Source: JASHPR01 sp963844655 (GTDB lineage Bacteria; Actinomycetota; Actinomycetes; Streptosporangiales; Streptosporangiaceae). From it: 64,000 bases of DNA. The translations under genes were made by a program, and so were the position numbers. The notes beneath the pieces were generated by a model that did no database searches, had not been told where the DNA came from, and was given only the letters and a program-made list of their open reading frames with translations. The stretch's first letter is position 1, and every line of letters starts with the position of its first letter. The DNA lies in NCBI GenBank assembly GCA_963844655.1, contig CAWJPA010000001.1, positions 124,001 through 188,000 on the forward strand, written 5' to 3'. Below, one piece after another: positions 25,408 to 34,627 of this stretch.

Positions 25408-26827
25408 TCGCGGTGATCCCTAGCGCACCGGCCGCCGGGAGCGTGACCAGGGCGGGCAGCTGGTAGCGCCAGGAGAACTCGAATACGTCGGAAACGATCA
25501 GCACGGCCGCCCCGGCCAGAAAGAACAGCAGGCAGGCCAGGGCCACCTGGCGCTGGGCCGGGGTGCGGCGGCTGCCCCGCCCGCCGATCAGGGTGAGCGA
25601 GCCGATCAGGCCGGCTACGGCCGCGAGGGCGTACACCGGACCGGGGGTGAAGCCGCCGTGCAGCTGGTACGAGCGCAGGGCCGCGGCCATTGGCCCGACC
25701 ACGGCCGGCTGCCCGCCGCCGAAGTCGCCGATCACCGACCTGACCTCGGCGGGCGACGCGTGTATCCAGTAGGGATAGCGGGTCTGGAACTGCCAGCGCC
25801 AGATCGGCGTGTCACCCGGGCTGGTGTTCCTGGTCAGGGCGAACAGCTTCACGGCGTCGGCCGCGACGGCCGAGACCACCCGCCCTGGCTGCTGTGTGAA
25901 CACCGCCCGGTTGAAGGCGGAGACCGTACGGGAGGCCTCCGAGCTGGGCAGATGCGCATAGTAGGGCCGGAGCGGGGAGCGCAGGCTGTGCTCAAGCCCG
26001 TCGGGGCCTAGCGCCCTCTGGCTGGGTGTCGGGCACAGCGGCCGCTGGGCGGCGGGCAGCCGCAGCGTGGCGCAGTCGGCGGCCGCTGCGGCCCGGCCGT
26101 ACAGGGTCGTGCTCCCGGAGTGAGACAGCCAGAAGTGTCCGGTGACGGCCGCTGAGATGCTCATGTAGGTGAGGATCGGCACGGCGAAGGCCACGCACAT
26201 CAGCGCGGCGCCTGCGACGGCGCGGCGCCAGCCGCCCGCCGCGGCCACCACGTAGATCACGGCGGGCAGCACCAGGATCTGGCCCACCTGGGCCACCGTC
26301 GCCGACAGGCCGAGCGCGATCCCGGCCAGGGCGATGGCCCAGGCGGGCGTCCTGGGCCACCACAGCAGCAGGACCAGGCCGGCCACGATCAGGGCCTCGA
26401 ACCACACGTCGGGCATGATGGTCTGCTCGATCTGCAGCTCGTAGGCGTCGAGCAGGACCGGCGCGGCGGCCAGCGCCGCCAGCCAGCGCGGCACGCCGCG
26501 GCGCACCAGCACGGCGTAGCTGGCCACGCCCATGGCCAGGCCGAGCAGATGCTGCACGGCGGCGACCGTGTCCAGGTTGCCGGCCAGCAGGATCAGCCTG
26601 AGCGGCACCCGGTAGCCGACGGGGTCGTTGGCCGCGGCGTGGTACAGGTACTTCGTGCTGTCGATGTAGAAGAGGACGGGCCGGTAGGCGATCTCGGCGC
26701 CCGTCCGCAGCAGCAGCCCGGCCAGCACCAGGCCCGCGATCAGCCAGTGCCGCCGCAGCGTGGTGAGCAGCGCCCCCGCCGCCGCGTGCCGCCGCAGCGG
26801 CGAGTCCACCGGGCTGTCGGGTGGCAT
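25349..26827 (-). CDS. polytopic membrane glycosyltransferase-like protein, copy 1
   Basis: About 492 residues with 10-11 transmembrane helices. The acidic YIDSTKYLYH loop after the first helix fits GT-C/ArnT-like lipid-phosphate-dependent transferases. A large extracellular loop near residues 270-370 contains LPAAQRPLCPTPSQRALGPDG. The sugar and acceptor are unknown. ATG 26827 has a strong GGGGGGA ribosome-binding site; GTG 26851 overlaps the upstream stop and is an alternative. Paralogous to the next upstream gene. Confidence 0.75.
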   Translation of the reverse strand: MPPDSPVDSPLRRHAAAGALLTTLRRHWLIAGLVLAGLLLRTGAEIAYRPVLFYIDSTKYLYHAAANDPVGYRVPLRLILLAGNLDTVAAVQHLLGLAMGVASYAVLVRRGVPRWLAALAAAPVLLDAYELQIEQTIMPDVWFEALIVAGLVLLLWWPRTPAWAIALAGIALGLSATVAQVGQILVLPAVIYVVAAAGGWRRAVAGAALMCVAFAVPILTYMSISAAVTGHFWLSHSGSTTLYGRAAAAADCATLRLPAAQRPLCPTPSQRALGPDGLEHSLRSPLRPYYAHLPSSEASRTVSAFNRAVFTQQPGRVVSAVAADAVKLFALTRNTSPGDTPIWRWQFQTRYPYWIHASPAEVRSVIGDFGGGQPAVVGPMAAALRSYQLHGGFTPGPVYALAAVAGLIGSLTLIGGRGSRRTPAQRQVALACLLFFLAGAAVLIVSDVFEFSWRYQLPALVTLPAAGALGITAIRLRVSPREPRPPGGPACP

Positions 26828-26847
26828 ATCCCCCCGGACGGTGCGAG

Positions 26848-28521
26848 TCACCGCGAGGGCGTGGCCGGATCCGGCGCGGGCGGGGCGCCTGGGAACGCCG
26901 GGTCGGAGGCGGCCGGCCTGGAGGCTGTCCCGTCCTGAGCGGGCTTACGGCCCCTCAGCCAGGCGATGATGACGGCGATCCCGAGCGCACCCGCAGGCGG
27001 GAGGGTCACGATCGCCGGGAGCTGGTAGCGCCAGGAGAACTCGGTGATATCGGAGGCGAGCAGGAGCACCACGGCGGTGATGAGGAACAGGAAGCAGGCG
27101 AAAGCCTGGTCGCGGTCGGTAACGGGGCGGGATGGGGCGGGCTCGGCGAGCCTGCGGCGGCGGAGCAGGGTGAGCGAGCCGAGCGCACCGGCCACGGTCG
27201 CGAGCAGGTAGAGCGGGCCTGGTGTGTAACCGCCGTTCTGCTGGTAGGACCGGAGGAACTTCGCGAGCGGCCGGATCACGATCGCCTTGCCGCCCATGGA
27301 CGGGTTGAGGGGCTCGTAGACGTAGGCCGAGGGCGTGTTCGGCACCTTCAGCCCCACGATGATCACGTTGTCGGCGTTGGTGCGGATGTAGTTCTGGTAG
27401 CTCGGGTAGTTGCCCTGGAACTGCCAGCGCCAGATCGGGGTGTCGCCCGGGACCGTGACCCGGTGCAGGGCGAACAGCCGGATGGTGTCGCTGGCGATGG
27501 CGCCAGCCACCCGCATCGGCTGCTGGGTGATGACCGCCTTGGTGAAGCGGGAGACGTAGGGGGACTCGCGGGCACCGAACGGCGCCACGAACTGGTTGAG
27601 CGGGGACGTGACGTCGTGATCAAGGCCGTCCGCGCCGAGTCGCTTCTGCCTGGGCGTCGGGCACAGGGCGCGCTCGACGGCCGGCACCCGGAGCGTCGTG
27701 CAGTCGGCCGCCTCGGCGACCCGGCCGTAGATGATCGAGGTACCGGAGCGCGACAGCCAGAAGTGCCCGCTGATCGCGTCGGAGATGCTCATGTAGCTCA
27801 CGATCGGCAGCGCGAACGCCACGCCCATGAGCACCGCACTGCCGATCGCGCGGCGCCAGCCGCCCGCCGCCACCACCACGTAGACCACGGCGGGCACAAC
27901 CAGGATCTCGCCTATCTGGGCCACCGTGGCCGACAGCCCCAGCACAATTCCGGCCAGGGCGATGGCCCAGGCCCGCGGCCTGCGCTGCCACAGCAGCAGG
28001 ACCAGGCCGGCCACGATCAGGGCCTCGAACCACACGTCGGGCATGATGGTCTGCTCGATCTGCAGCTCGTAGGCGTCGAGCAGGACCGGCGCGGCGGCCA
28101 GCGCCGCCAGCCAGCGCGGCGCCCCGCGGCGCAGGAGCACGGCGTAGATGGCCACGCCCATGGCCAGTCCGACCACGTGCTGCACGCCCGCGACCGTCTG
28201 TACGTTGCCGACCAGCAAGATGGCCTTGAGCACGCCCCGGTACCCGAGCGGATCGGTGCCGGCCCAGGCGTTGTACAGGTACTTGAGCGAATCGATGTAC
28301 AGCAGCGCGGGCCGGTAGGCCAGCTGCGCGAGCAGCCGCAGCACCAGGCCGGCCAGCAGCAGGATCGTCATCAGCCAGTGCCGCCGGGCCAGACGGCCGA
28401 GCCCGTGGACCCGATGCAGGCGAGCGCCCGGCTCGGCCGGCTCGGCCGGACCGGTGCCCTGTCCGGTCCCGGCGGGAGTCGCCGACCCCGCAGCTGTCTT
28501 TGGCATTCGCATCAAGGGCAT
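26848..28521 (-). CDS. polytopic membrane glycosyltransferase-like protein, copy 2
   Basis: 557 residues, closely related to its downstream neighbour, with the same YIDSLKYLYN acidic loop, ~11 helices and the loop VPAVERALCPTPRQKRLGADG. It has a longer Pro/Ala-rich N terminus and C terminus. A 133-bp stretch (27988-28120) is identical base for base to 26360-26492 in the paralogue. No good ribosome-binding site precedes ATG 28521; 28512 and 28506 are alternatives. Confidence 0.75.
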   Translation of the reverse strand: MPLMRMPKTAAGSATPAGTGQGTGPAEPAEPGARLHRVHGLGRLARRHWLMTILLLAGLVLRLLAQLAYRPALLYIDSLKYLYNAWAGTDPLGYRGVLKAILLVGNVQTVAGVQHVVGLAMGVAIYAVLLRRGAPRWLAALAAAPVLLDAYELQIEQTIMPDVWFEALIVAGLVLLLWQRRPRAWAIALAGIVLGLSATVAQIGEILVVPAVVYVVVAAGGWRRAIGSAVLMGVAFALPIVSYMSISDAISGHFWLSRSGTSIIYGRVAEAADCTTLRVPAVERALCPTPRQKRLGADGLDHDVTSPLNQFVAPFGARESPYVSRFTKAVITQQPMRVAGAIASDTIRLFALHRVTVPGDTPIWRWQFQGNYPSYQNYIRTNADNVIIVGLKVPNTPSAYVYEPLNPSMGGKAIVIRPLAKFLRSYQQNGGYTPGPLYLLATVAGALGSLTLLRRRRLAEPAPSRPVTDRDQAFACFLFLITAVVLLLASDITEFSWRYQLPAIVTLPPAGALGIAVIIAWLRGRKPAQDGTASRPAASDPAFPGAPPAPDPATPSR

Positions 28522-28675
28522 CCGATTGGCGGGTGGCTGGCATAAATCTGCCCTGGTGAGGATACCGGAGCCCGAGCACGGGTTTCATCGAAGCTCAGCT
28601 GTGGACTTGCTCAGGGGTCCCGGACCGCCCGTCCGCGCAGGCAGAACGTCAGCGCCGGGGCGTAGCCTCGCGCTC

Positions 28676-29434
28676 ATGCCGCCGGTGCCGCGCGATCCTG
28701 ACGCCTGGCCGCGGCTCCGCCACCGGGCCTGCGGCCAGGCTGCGCAGTTAACCGCGCCGTGGCCGGGCGGCGCCGGGCTCTGCGTCGCCTGCCGGGGGCC
28801 GGCCCGGCCGGGGAACCACCGCTGCTACCCCTGCTACCTGCACCGGGAGTACCTGCCTGGCCTGCTGCCCGACGTGGTGGCGCCGGTTGCCTACGCCGGC
28901 AAGGGCAGCCCGCACGCCACCAACCTGTGGCTGTACAAGTCCGGCCGTCCCGAGGCCGGGGCGGCGCGGGACGCGCTGCGCTCGCTGCTGCTGGTCTTCC
29001 TGCGCGATCACGGGCCGTGCGTCTGGCGGTGCGCCGGGATGGCGAGGCCGGCCTGCGTCGCGGTCGTCCCGAGCCGGCGCGGACGGCCTGGGACCCATCC
29101 GCTGCGGGCCATGGTGGAGCCCTACCTGATGCTGCCCTGGGCCCGCCTGTCCCTCGTGTATCGCGACGGGAAAGACGCGTGTGACCCCGATCCCGGCCGC
29201 TTCCAGTGCGGACCGCTGCCCGGGCCGGCCGTCCTGCTGCTGGACGACACCTGGACCTCGGGGTCCAGCGCGGCCAGCGCTGCGGCCGCCCTCAAGCTGG
29301 CGGGCGCGCGGTCGGTCGCGGTCGTGGTGCTCGGCCGGCACCTGGACGATACGGCGGCCGGCGCGGCCGGGTTCTCGCCCGCGCCGTACCGGCCGTGGCT
29401 CTGCGCGGTGCACGGGATGGGCCCCAGTCAATAG
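28676..29434 (+). CDS. ComF-like phosphoribosyltransferase-domain protein
   Basis: 252 residues. An N-terminal zinc-finger-like CVAC...CYPCYL and a C-terminal PRPP-binding motif VLLLDDTWTSGSSAAS match the type I phosphoribosyltransferase fold of the ComF/GntX group. ComF acts in DNA uptake in some bacteria; the role here is unknown. It is followed by nth ten bases downstream. ATG 28676 is chosen; in-frame sequence upstream lies in the divergent promoter region and lacks similarity. Confidence 0.72.
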   Translation: MPPVPRDPDAWPRLRHRACGQAAQLTAPWPGGAGLCVACRGPARPGNHRCYPCYLHREYLPGLLPDVVAPVAYAGKGSPHATNLWLYKSGRPEAGAARDALRSLLLVFLRDHGPCVWRCAGMARPACVAVVPSRRGRPGTHPLRAMVEPYLMLPWARLSLVYRDGKDACDPDPGRFQCGPLPGPAVLLLDDTWTSGSSAASAAAALKLAGARSVAVVVLGRHLDDTAAGAAGFSPAPYRPWLCAVHGMGPSQ

Positions 29435-29443
29435 GCTGGGGCC

Positions 29444-30151
29444 GTGCCCCAGGATTCCCCGTCACGTACGGCGCTGGTGCGGCGGGCCCGCCGCATCGGC
29501 CGCGAGCTCGCCGCCCTCTACCCGGACGCCAAGCCCGAGCTGGACTTCACCAGTCCGCTTGAGCTCCTGATCGCCACGATCCTGTCGGCACAGACCACCG
29601 ACCGGCTGGTCAACCAGGTCACACCCACGCTCTTCGCGCGCTACCGCACGGCGGCGGACTACGCGTCCGCTGACCGCGACGATATCGAGAAGATAATCCA
29701 GCCGACCGGGTTCTTCCGCGCCAAGACCACGAGCATCATCGGCGTCGGGCAGGCGCTGTGCGACCGGTTCGGCGGGGAGGTGCCGCCGCGGCTGCGGGAC
29801 TTGGTCACCTTGCCCGGGGTGGGCAGGAAGACGGCCAACGTGGTGCTCGGCAACGCGTTCGGTGTGCCGGGCATCACCGTGGACACCCACTTCGGCCGGC
29901 TGTCCCGGCGGTTCGCGTGGACCAGCCAGACCGACCCGGACAAGGTCGAGCAGGAGGTCGGCTCGCTGTTCCCCAAACGGGACTGGACCGACCTGTCGCA
30001 GCGCATGATCTGGCACGGCAGGCGGGTATGTCACGCCCGCAGGCCCGCGTGCGGGGCCTGCGGGCTGGCCGCGCTCTGCCCGTCCTACGGCGAAGGGCCC
30101 ACCGACCCGGTGGTCGCGGCCAAGCTGGTCAAGCCCGGGCCGTTCTCGTGA
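29444..30151 (+). CDS. nth: endonuclease III
   Basis: A 235-residue base-excision DNA glycosylase/AP lyase. Helix-hairpin-helix LPGVGRKTANVVLGNAFG includes the catalytic Lys; the Asp lies in ITVDTHFGRLSRR. The C-terminal [4Fe-4S] set CHARRPACGACGLAALC has the right spacing (CX6CX2CX5C). GTG start with no strong ribosome-binding site. Its stop overlaps the Nudix gene's GTG. Confidence 0.95.
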   Translation: MPQDSPSRTALVRRARRIGRELAALYPDAKPELDFTSPLELLIATILSAQTTDRLVNQVTPTLFARYRTAADYASADRDDIEKIIQPTGFFRAKTTSIIGVGQALCDRFGGEVPPRLRDLVTLPGVGRKTANVVLGNAFGVPGITVDTHFGRLSRRFAWTSQTDPDKVEQEVGSLFPKRDWTDLSQRMIWHGRRVCHARRPACGACGLAALCPSYGEGPTDPVVAAKLVKPGPFS

Positions 30152-30816
30152 CCGGCTCAGGCCCGCCCGCCTGGCTGACCCGGCTGGGCGAGTCGGCGGT
30201 CGGCATGACCGTGCCGCGCCCGCTGCGGCCGCCGCCCGGCGGCGGCCGTCCCTCCGCGGTGCTCATCCTGTTCGGCGACGGACCGCAGGGACCCGATCTG
30301 CTGCTCGTGCAGCGAAGCCCGGGGCTGCGCCGGCATGCCGGGCAGCCCGCGTTCCCTGGCGGCGCCATCGACGAGTCCGACGACGGCGTGGTCGCCGCGG
30401 CGCTGCGCGAGGCCGCCGAGGAGGCCCGCGTGGATCCCGCGGGCGTACAGGTGATCGCCGTGCTGCCGGAGCTGTTCATCGCGCGGAGCGGGTTCTCGGT
30501 GACCCCGGTGCTGGCCTGGTGGCGCCATCCCGCCCCGGTGGAACCCGGCGACCCGATGGAGATCGCGGCGGTGGCCCGGGTGCCGATCTCGGAGCTGGCC
30601 GATCCCGCCAACCGGGTCACCCTCCGCTACCCGTCCGGGCATGCCGGGCCCGCGTTCCGGGTCCGCTCCATGCTGGTGTGGGGCTTCACCGCCATGATCC
30701 TGGACCGGCTGCTCGCCATCGGCGGGTGGGAACAGCCGTGGAACGCCGGGCTGATCGAGGATCTGCCGCCCGAGGTCCTGCAGGCCGCCTCGGGGGCTCC
30801 GGACCGCAGCGCCTGA
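30148..30816 (+). CDS. Nudix hydrolase (CoA pyrophosphatase-like)
   Basis: 222 residues. The Nudix box is GGAIDESDDGVVAAALREAAEEARV; the last Gly of the consensus is Arg here. The upstream LRRHAGQPAFPGG is the extra CoA-type motif seen in NudL/YeaB-like CoA pyrophosphatases. Coupled to nth by GTGA. Confidence 0.88.
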   Translation: MTGSGPPAWLTRLGESAVGMTVPRPLRPPPGGGRPSAVLILFGDGPQGPDLLLVQRSPGLRRHAGQPAFPGGAIDESDDGVVAAALREAAEEARVDPAGVQVIAVLPELFIARSGFSVTPVLAWWRHPAPVEPGDPMEIAAVARVPISELADPANRVTLRYPSGHAGPAFRVRSMLVWGFTAMILDRLLAIGGWEQPWNAGLIEDLPPEVLQAASGAPDRSA

Positions 30817-30969
30817 AGGACTTTCAGGGACTATCCGCAGCGAATTCTCGGCCTGGATGCAGCGCGCTCCCGGGTTCGCCGGGCCGCAGGCCTGGGCTGC
30901 CCCGCCATGGGTCTGCCGCGTTTCCGAGCCTGGCCCTCTCACCCTCAGGCGCGCTATACGGTTGGGCTC

Positions 30970-32163
30970 GTGCCGGGCGATTTGCTGGACCTAATACTGA
31001 TCGTGCTCGTCATTGCCTTCGGCGTGGCCGGGTACCGGCAGGGGTTCATCATCGGCGTGCTGAGCTTCGCCGGGTTCATCGGGGGCGGCGCGGTCGGCGC
31101 CCTGTTCGGCCCGCGGATCGCCCGTTCCATCACCACGAACACGGCCTGGCAGGCCGTGGCCGCGATCGCGGTGGTCTTCCTGGCCGCGATGATCGGCCAG
31201 TTGATCGCCTCGGGGCTGGGCGTGGCGCTGAGGTCCCGGCTGACCTGGCGCCCGGCCACGGTCGTGGACGCCGTCGGCGGTGCCGCGGTCAGCGCGGTCT
31301 CGGTGCTGCTGATCGCCTGGCTGATCGGCTCGGCGGTGGCTTACGCCCCGTTCCCCGCCATATCCCAGCAGGTGAACGACTCCGCGGTGCTCCGGGCCGT
31401 GGACCGGCTGATGCCGCCGACCGCGAACATCATGTTCTCCGACTTCAGGAGCCTGCTGTCCAGCGGCCCCTACGCGCAGGTCTTCGGCGCCCTGGGTGCC
31501 GAGGGCGCGCTGGCGGTGGGCCCGCCGAACGAGGCCGTCCTCACCTCCACCGGCCTGGCTAACGCAAAGCCCAGCATCATGAAGATCGTCGGCGTCGCGC
31601 CGAGCTGCGGGCACCGGATCGAGGGCACTGGCTTCGTGTACGCGCCCGACCACATCCTCACGAACGCGCACGTAGTGGCCGGGGTAACCCAAGGGCCGAC
31701 CATCTCCACCTACGACAACCACGGTCCTTTCCGTGCCCACGTTGTGCTGTACGACCCGCAGCGGGACATCGCCGTTCTCTACGTGCCGGGGCTGCGCGCC
31801 ACCCCGCTCCACTTCACCGGGCCGGCCCAGGTCGGCGCCAACGCCATCGTGGCCGGGTACCCGGAGAACGGCAGTTTCCGCGCCGTGCCCGCGCGCGTCG
31901 GGGGTACCGAGGAAGCCACCAGCCCCGACATCTACCAGTCGGCTCAGGTCACCCGCCAGATCTACGCGGTGCGGGCGACCGTCGAACCGGGGAACTCCGG
32001 CGGACCGCTGCTCACCCCCGGGGGCGGGGTCTACGGCGTCGTGTTCGCCGCGGCGATCTCGGTTCCGCACACCGGGTATGCGCTGACCGCGGCCGAGGTG
32101 CAGGCCGACGCGGCGCGCGGCGCGCGCGCCACCGCGAGCGTCTCCACCCAGGGCTGCGACTGA
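30970..32163 (+). CDS. MarP-like membrane serine protease (CvpA + trypsin-like)
   Basis: 397 residues. Four N-terminal transmembrane helices form a CvpA/colicin V production-like domain (DLILIVLVIAFGVAGYRQGF). A periplasmic trypsin-like domain follows with the triad in TNAHVVAG (His), RDIAVLYVPG (Asp) and EPGNSGGPLL (Ser). This architecture matches Mycobacterium MarP, needed for acid resistance and wall hydrolase processing. GTG 30970 is chosen because it begins right at the first helix; ATG 30907 would add an unlikely basic leader. Confidence 0.9.
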   Translation: MPGDLLDLILIVLVIAFGVAGYRQGFIIGVLSFAGFIGGGAVGALFGPRIARSITTNTAWQAVAAIAVVFLAAMIGQLIASGLGVALRSRLTWRPATVVDAVGGAAVSAVSVLLIAWLIGSAVAYAPFPAISQQVNDSAVLRAVDRLMPPTANIMFSDFRSLLSSGPYAQVFGALGAEGALAVGPPNEAVLTSTGLANAKPSIMKIVGVAPSCGHRIEGTGFVYAPDHILTNAHVVAGVTQGPTISTYDNHGPFRAHVVLYDPQRDIAVLYVPGLRATPLHFTGPAQVGANAIVAGYPENGSFRAVPARVGGTEEATSPDIYQSAQVTRQIYAVRATVEPGNSGGPLLTPGGGVYGVVFAAAISVPHTGYALTAAEVQADAARGARATASVSTQGCD

Positions 32164-32167
32164 CAGA

Positions 32168-32315
32168 GCCAGCCGCGACGGCCGGCCGGAGGTCGGCCGT
32201 GAGCGGATCGTCGCCGGCAGTGCGGCGCAGCCGGTGACAGCCGCGACGGTCGGCTGGCGCGCCGAGCGGACGTCACGCCGGGGGGTCCTGGGGGGTCGTC
32301 CCCCCCGGGCTAACA
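32168..32315 (+). repeat. dispersed intergenic repeat, copies B1 (partial) and B2 (full)
   Basis: B1 (32168-~32213) begins with the same 25 bases as copy A at 19193. B2 (32238-32315) repeats CAGCCGCGACGG...GAGCGGA and ends in a GGGGGG/CCCCCC hairpin (stem 32290-32295 with 32300-32305) followed by AACA. It sits between the MarP-like gene and the convergent DUF309 gene, overlapping only the latter's stop codon. It may act as a bidirectional terminator-like structure here. Confidence 0.65.
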
Positions 32316-32810
32316 CCGCAGCTTGAGCCGCGGCTCGGGGGTGGTCGCTGCGGGGAGGCCCTCACCCTCGATGCGCCCGGCCAGATCCGCGGCGAACCGG
32401 GCGACGTCCTCCGCCCCGATTCCGTACGGCGCCGAGCCCGCGTAGCCGGCTACCCGCCGCCCGCCCCGGCGCAGCAGGGCCGTGGCCCCGCGGGCGTTGC
32501 CCCGCTGGGCGTGGGTCAGCCCCACCGCGACCTGCGCCAGCCCCTGCCACAGGTCGCGCTCGGCGGGCGGTGCCGCCTTCCACGACGCCTCCAGCACCTC
32601 GTGGGCGCGGAACGCCCGGCCGGAGTCGATCAGCTCCTGGGCGAGGTCGAGCGCGGCGCCGGGCGGCAGGGTCAGGTCGTCGGGCAGCGGCGACTCGCCC
32701 GCGGCGTCACGGCTCAGCGGCCGCCCGAGCTCATCGCGCGGCCGGGCGTTGCGCGGACGGCCGGCGGCGTCCCGGTCCCGGGTCCGGGCGGGCTGGCGCG
32801 GCCCGGTCAT
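32310..32810 (-). CDS. DUF309 domain protein
   Basis: 166 residues. The diagnostic segment is FRAHEVLEASWKAAPPAERDLWQGLAQVAVGLTHAQRGN, typical of the helical DUF309 fold of unknown function. ATG 32810 overlaps the upstream hydrolase stop as ATGA; the N terminus is Arg/Pro-rich and may be disordered. Confidence 0.85.
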   Translation of the reverse strand: MTGPRQPARTRDRDAAGRPRNARPRDELGRPLSRDAAGESPLPDDLTLPPGAALDLAQELIDSGRAFRAHEVLEASWKAAPPAERDLWQGLAQVAVGLTHAQRGNARGATALLRRGGRRVAGYAGSAPYGIGAEDVARFAADLAGRIEGEGLPAATTPEPRLKLRC

Positions 32811-33730
32811 CGTTCCGGCTCCGGGTCGGCCAGCCAGGCGCGGAGCTCGGCGTCGAAGCGCTCGGGCATCTCCTCGTGCGGGAAGTGCCCCGCCCCGTCC
32901 AGGAGGCGCCACCGGTAAGGTGCCTCGACGTACCGGCCTGAGCCCCGGGCCGCGCTGGGCAGCACGCAGCTGTCCAGGGAGCCGTGCAGATGCAGGGTCG
33001 GTGCCTGCACCGGGGCCCGCATGCTGCGTGCGTACCGCAGCCCGTCCGGCCGGAGCCGTGACCGGATGAACCAGCGGTGGTACTCAAGCGCGGAGTGAGC
33101 CACCGAGGGCAGGGACATGGCGGCGCGGTAGTGGCGCTCGGTCTCCTGGTCCGGCCAGTCCGGTCCGGCCCAGGCGCGGAGCATCCGCCCGACCCGCTGC
33201 GCGCCGTTCTTGAGCAGCTGCCGCTCGGGGAGCAGCGGGAGCTGGAACCCCAGCGCGTACCCGCTGCGCCGGCCCTGGCCGAGCGGGTCGGACAGCACGG
33301 CCGCGCGCAGCCGAAGCGGATGCGGGACCGAGACGACCGCGAGACGCCTGACCACCTTGGGGAAGTAGGCGGCCATGGTGAAGGCGATCAGCCCGCCCCA
33401 GTCGTGGCCGACGATGACCGCGTTCGCCTCACCCAGCGACCGGACCAGCCCGGCCGCGTCGGAGGCGGCGGTGATCAGGTCGTAGCCCCGGGGCGGCTTG
33501 TCGCTGCCGCCGTACCCGCGCAGGTCCACGGCGACCGCGCGGTAGCCGGCGCCCTGCAGCGAGGACAGCTGCTCTCGCCAGGTCCACCAGAACTCGGGGA
33601 AGCCGTGCAGCAGCAGCACCAGCGGCCCGTCCCCGCTCTCGGCGACGTGGAACCGGGTGCCGTTGGCGCTGACCGACCGGTGCGACCAGGGGCCGTCGAT
33701 GAAGATCGGCGCGTCCCGGCGCGTCGTCAC
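32807..33730 (-). CDS. alpha/beta hydrolase, epoxide-hydrolase-like
   Basis: 307 residues. Oxyanion-hole motif LLHGFPEFWWTWREQ, nucleophile Asp in VGHDWGG, and catalytic His in GAGHFPHEEMPE. The nucleophile Asp and HGFPE motif favour an epoxide hydrolase or haloalkane-dehalogenase relative rather than a serine esterase. Natural substrate unknown. Confidence 0.88.
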   Translation of the reverse strand: MTTRRDAPIFIDGPWSHRSVSANGTRFHVAESGDGPLVLLLHGFPEFWWTWREQLSSLQGAGYRAVAVDLRGYGGSDKPPRGYDLITAASDAAGLVRSLGEANAVIVGHDWGGLIAFTMAAYFPKVVRRLAVVSVPHPLRLRAAVLSDPLGQGRRSGYALGFQLPLLPERQLLKNGAQRVGRMLRAWAGPDWPDQETERHYRAAMSLPSVAHSALEYHRWFIRSRLRPDGLRYARSMRAPVQAPTLHLHGSLDSCVLPSAARGSGRYVEAPYRWRLLDGAGHFPHEEMPERFDAELRAWLADPEPER

Positions 33731-33757
33731 CTGCTCATCCCCTGGCTACCTCCCTGG

Positions 33758-34207
33758 TCATCCCGGGCTTCCGGGCATGGGCGACGAGGGCACCGCGTCG
33801 TCGCGCTTGAGCAGCGTGAGGTCTTCCTGCACCGTCTGCCGGGTCCGGCGCAGGCCGCTGATCCCGCGGAACTTCAGGTACCCGATGAGCACGGCCAGCC
33901 CGGCCAGGAGCACACAGGTGCCGGCGACGATCAGGAACGCAGCCCAGGCCCAGATGCCGGCCGCGATCAGGCCGTAGGCGTACGCGAAGCACAGGAGCAC
34001 GAGGATGAGGCAGCCCACGAACGCTGCGATCCCGAGCAGGGTCCCGCCGATGCCGACCCGCCGCAGGTCGTCCTTGAGCTCCACCTTGGCCAGGTCGAGC
34101 TCCGCCTTGAACAGCTTGGAAACGTCGCTGATGGCCAGGGATACCAGGCTGCCGATGGATTGGTCGTGGGCGCCGTCAGCCCCGGGCTTGACTGCGGGAT
34201 CGGCCAT
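33758..34207 (-). CDS. phage-holin-superfamily (DUF1469/Holin_3_6-like) membrane protein
   Basis: 149 residues. An amphipathic N-terminal helix (ISDVSKLFKAELDLAKVELKDDLRR) precedes two transmembrane helices (~56-80 and ~84-107) and a charged tail. Chromosomal members are housekeeping membrane proteins, not phage lysis genes. ATG 34207 has GGGGAGAG upstream. Confidence 0.83.
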   Translation of the reverse strand: MADPAVKPGADGAHDQSIGSLVSLAISDVSKLFKAELDLAKVELKDDLRRVGIGGTLLGIAAFVGCLILVLLCFAYAYGLIAAGIWAWAAFLIVAGTCVLLAGLAVLIGYLKFRGISGLRRTRQTVQEDLTLLKRDDAVPSSPMPGSPG

Positions 34208-34627
34208 TAACGCTCTCCCCTTCTCAGGCTGTCGCAACAAGTCTCGCTCATGCCCCATCGCGACGTTCGCACCGCATCCACTCTGGCGTGGCGAGACGAT
34301 GATTGGGGCGGATTCTTCGCGAGATGTGGCGACTTTGCAGATTAGGGGGCAAACGCGAACGGCGCCCCGTACGGGGCGCCGCCGCCTGCCACGTCAAGTC
34401 CTGGCTACCAAGCGTGCACCTTTCTCTGCCGAGCGGGCCCGCCCTCAGTGCGCCTCCCGGCGCTGCCTGCCGAGCTTGCCTGCACGGCACGCCTCCCGCG
34501 GCTGGTCGCGCGTGGGTACCAGGTTGCCGTGTCCGGACCTGTTGTCCGTGAACCCTTTCTACGACGGATCCGCGGCCTTGTGAACCCCTGAGCGTGACCG
34601 ATTCGTGATCTCGATCGATCTCCCTGT
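34208..34627. other. 420-bp gene-free spacer with a 20-bp perfect palindrome
   Basis: No credible gene. It contains GGCGCCCCGTACGGGGCGCC at 34361-34380, a perfect palindrome centred on GTAC. There is also an AT-richer stretch near 34590-34625 (GATCTCGATCGATCTC) next to the HAD gene's stop. Composition is lower in GC than the flanks. Confidence 0.55.

Noticed and set aside
33758..34207. Prophage remnant suggested by a holin-superfamily hit
   Set aside because: No phage genes nearby; this membrane family is chromosomal in actinomycetes.
34361..34380. 20-bp palindrome as a rho-independent terminator
   Set aside because: No loop and no T-tract, so a canonical terminator is unsupported; left as a palindrome of unknown role.
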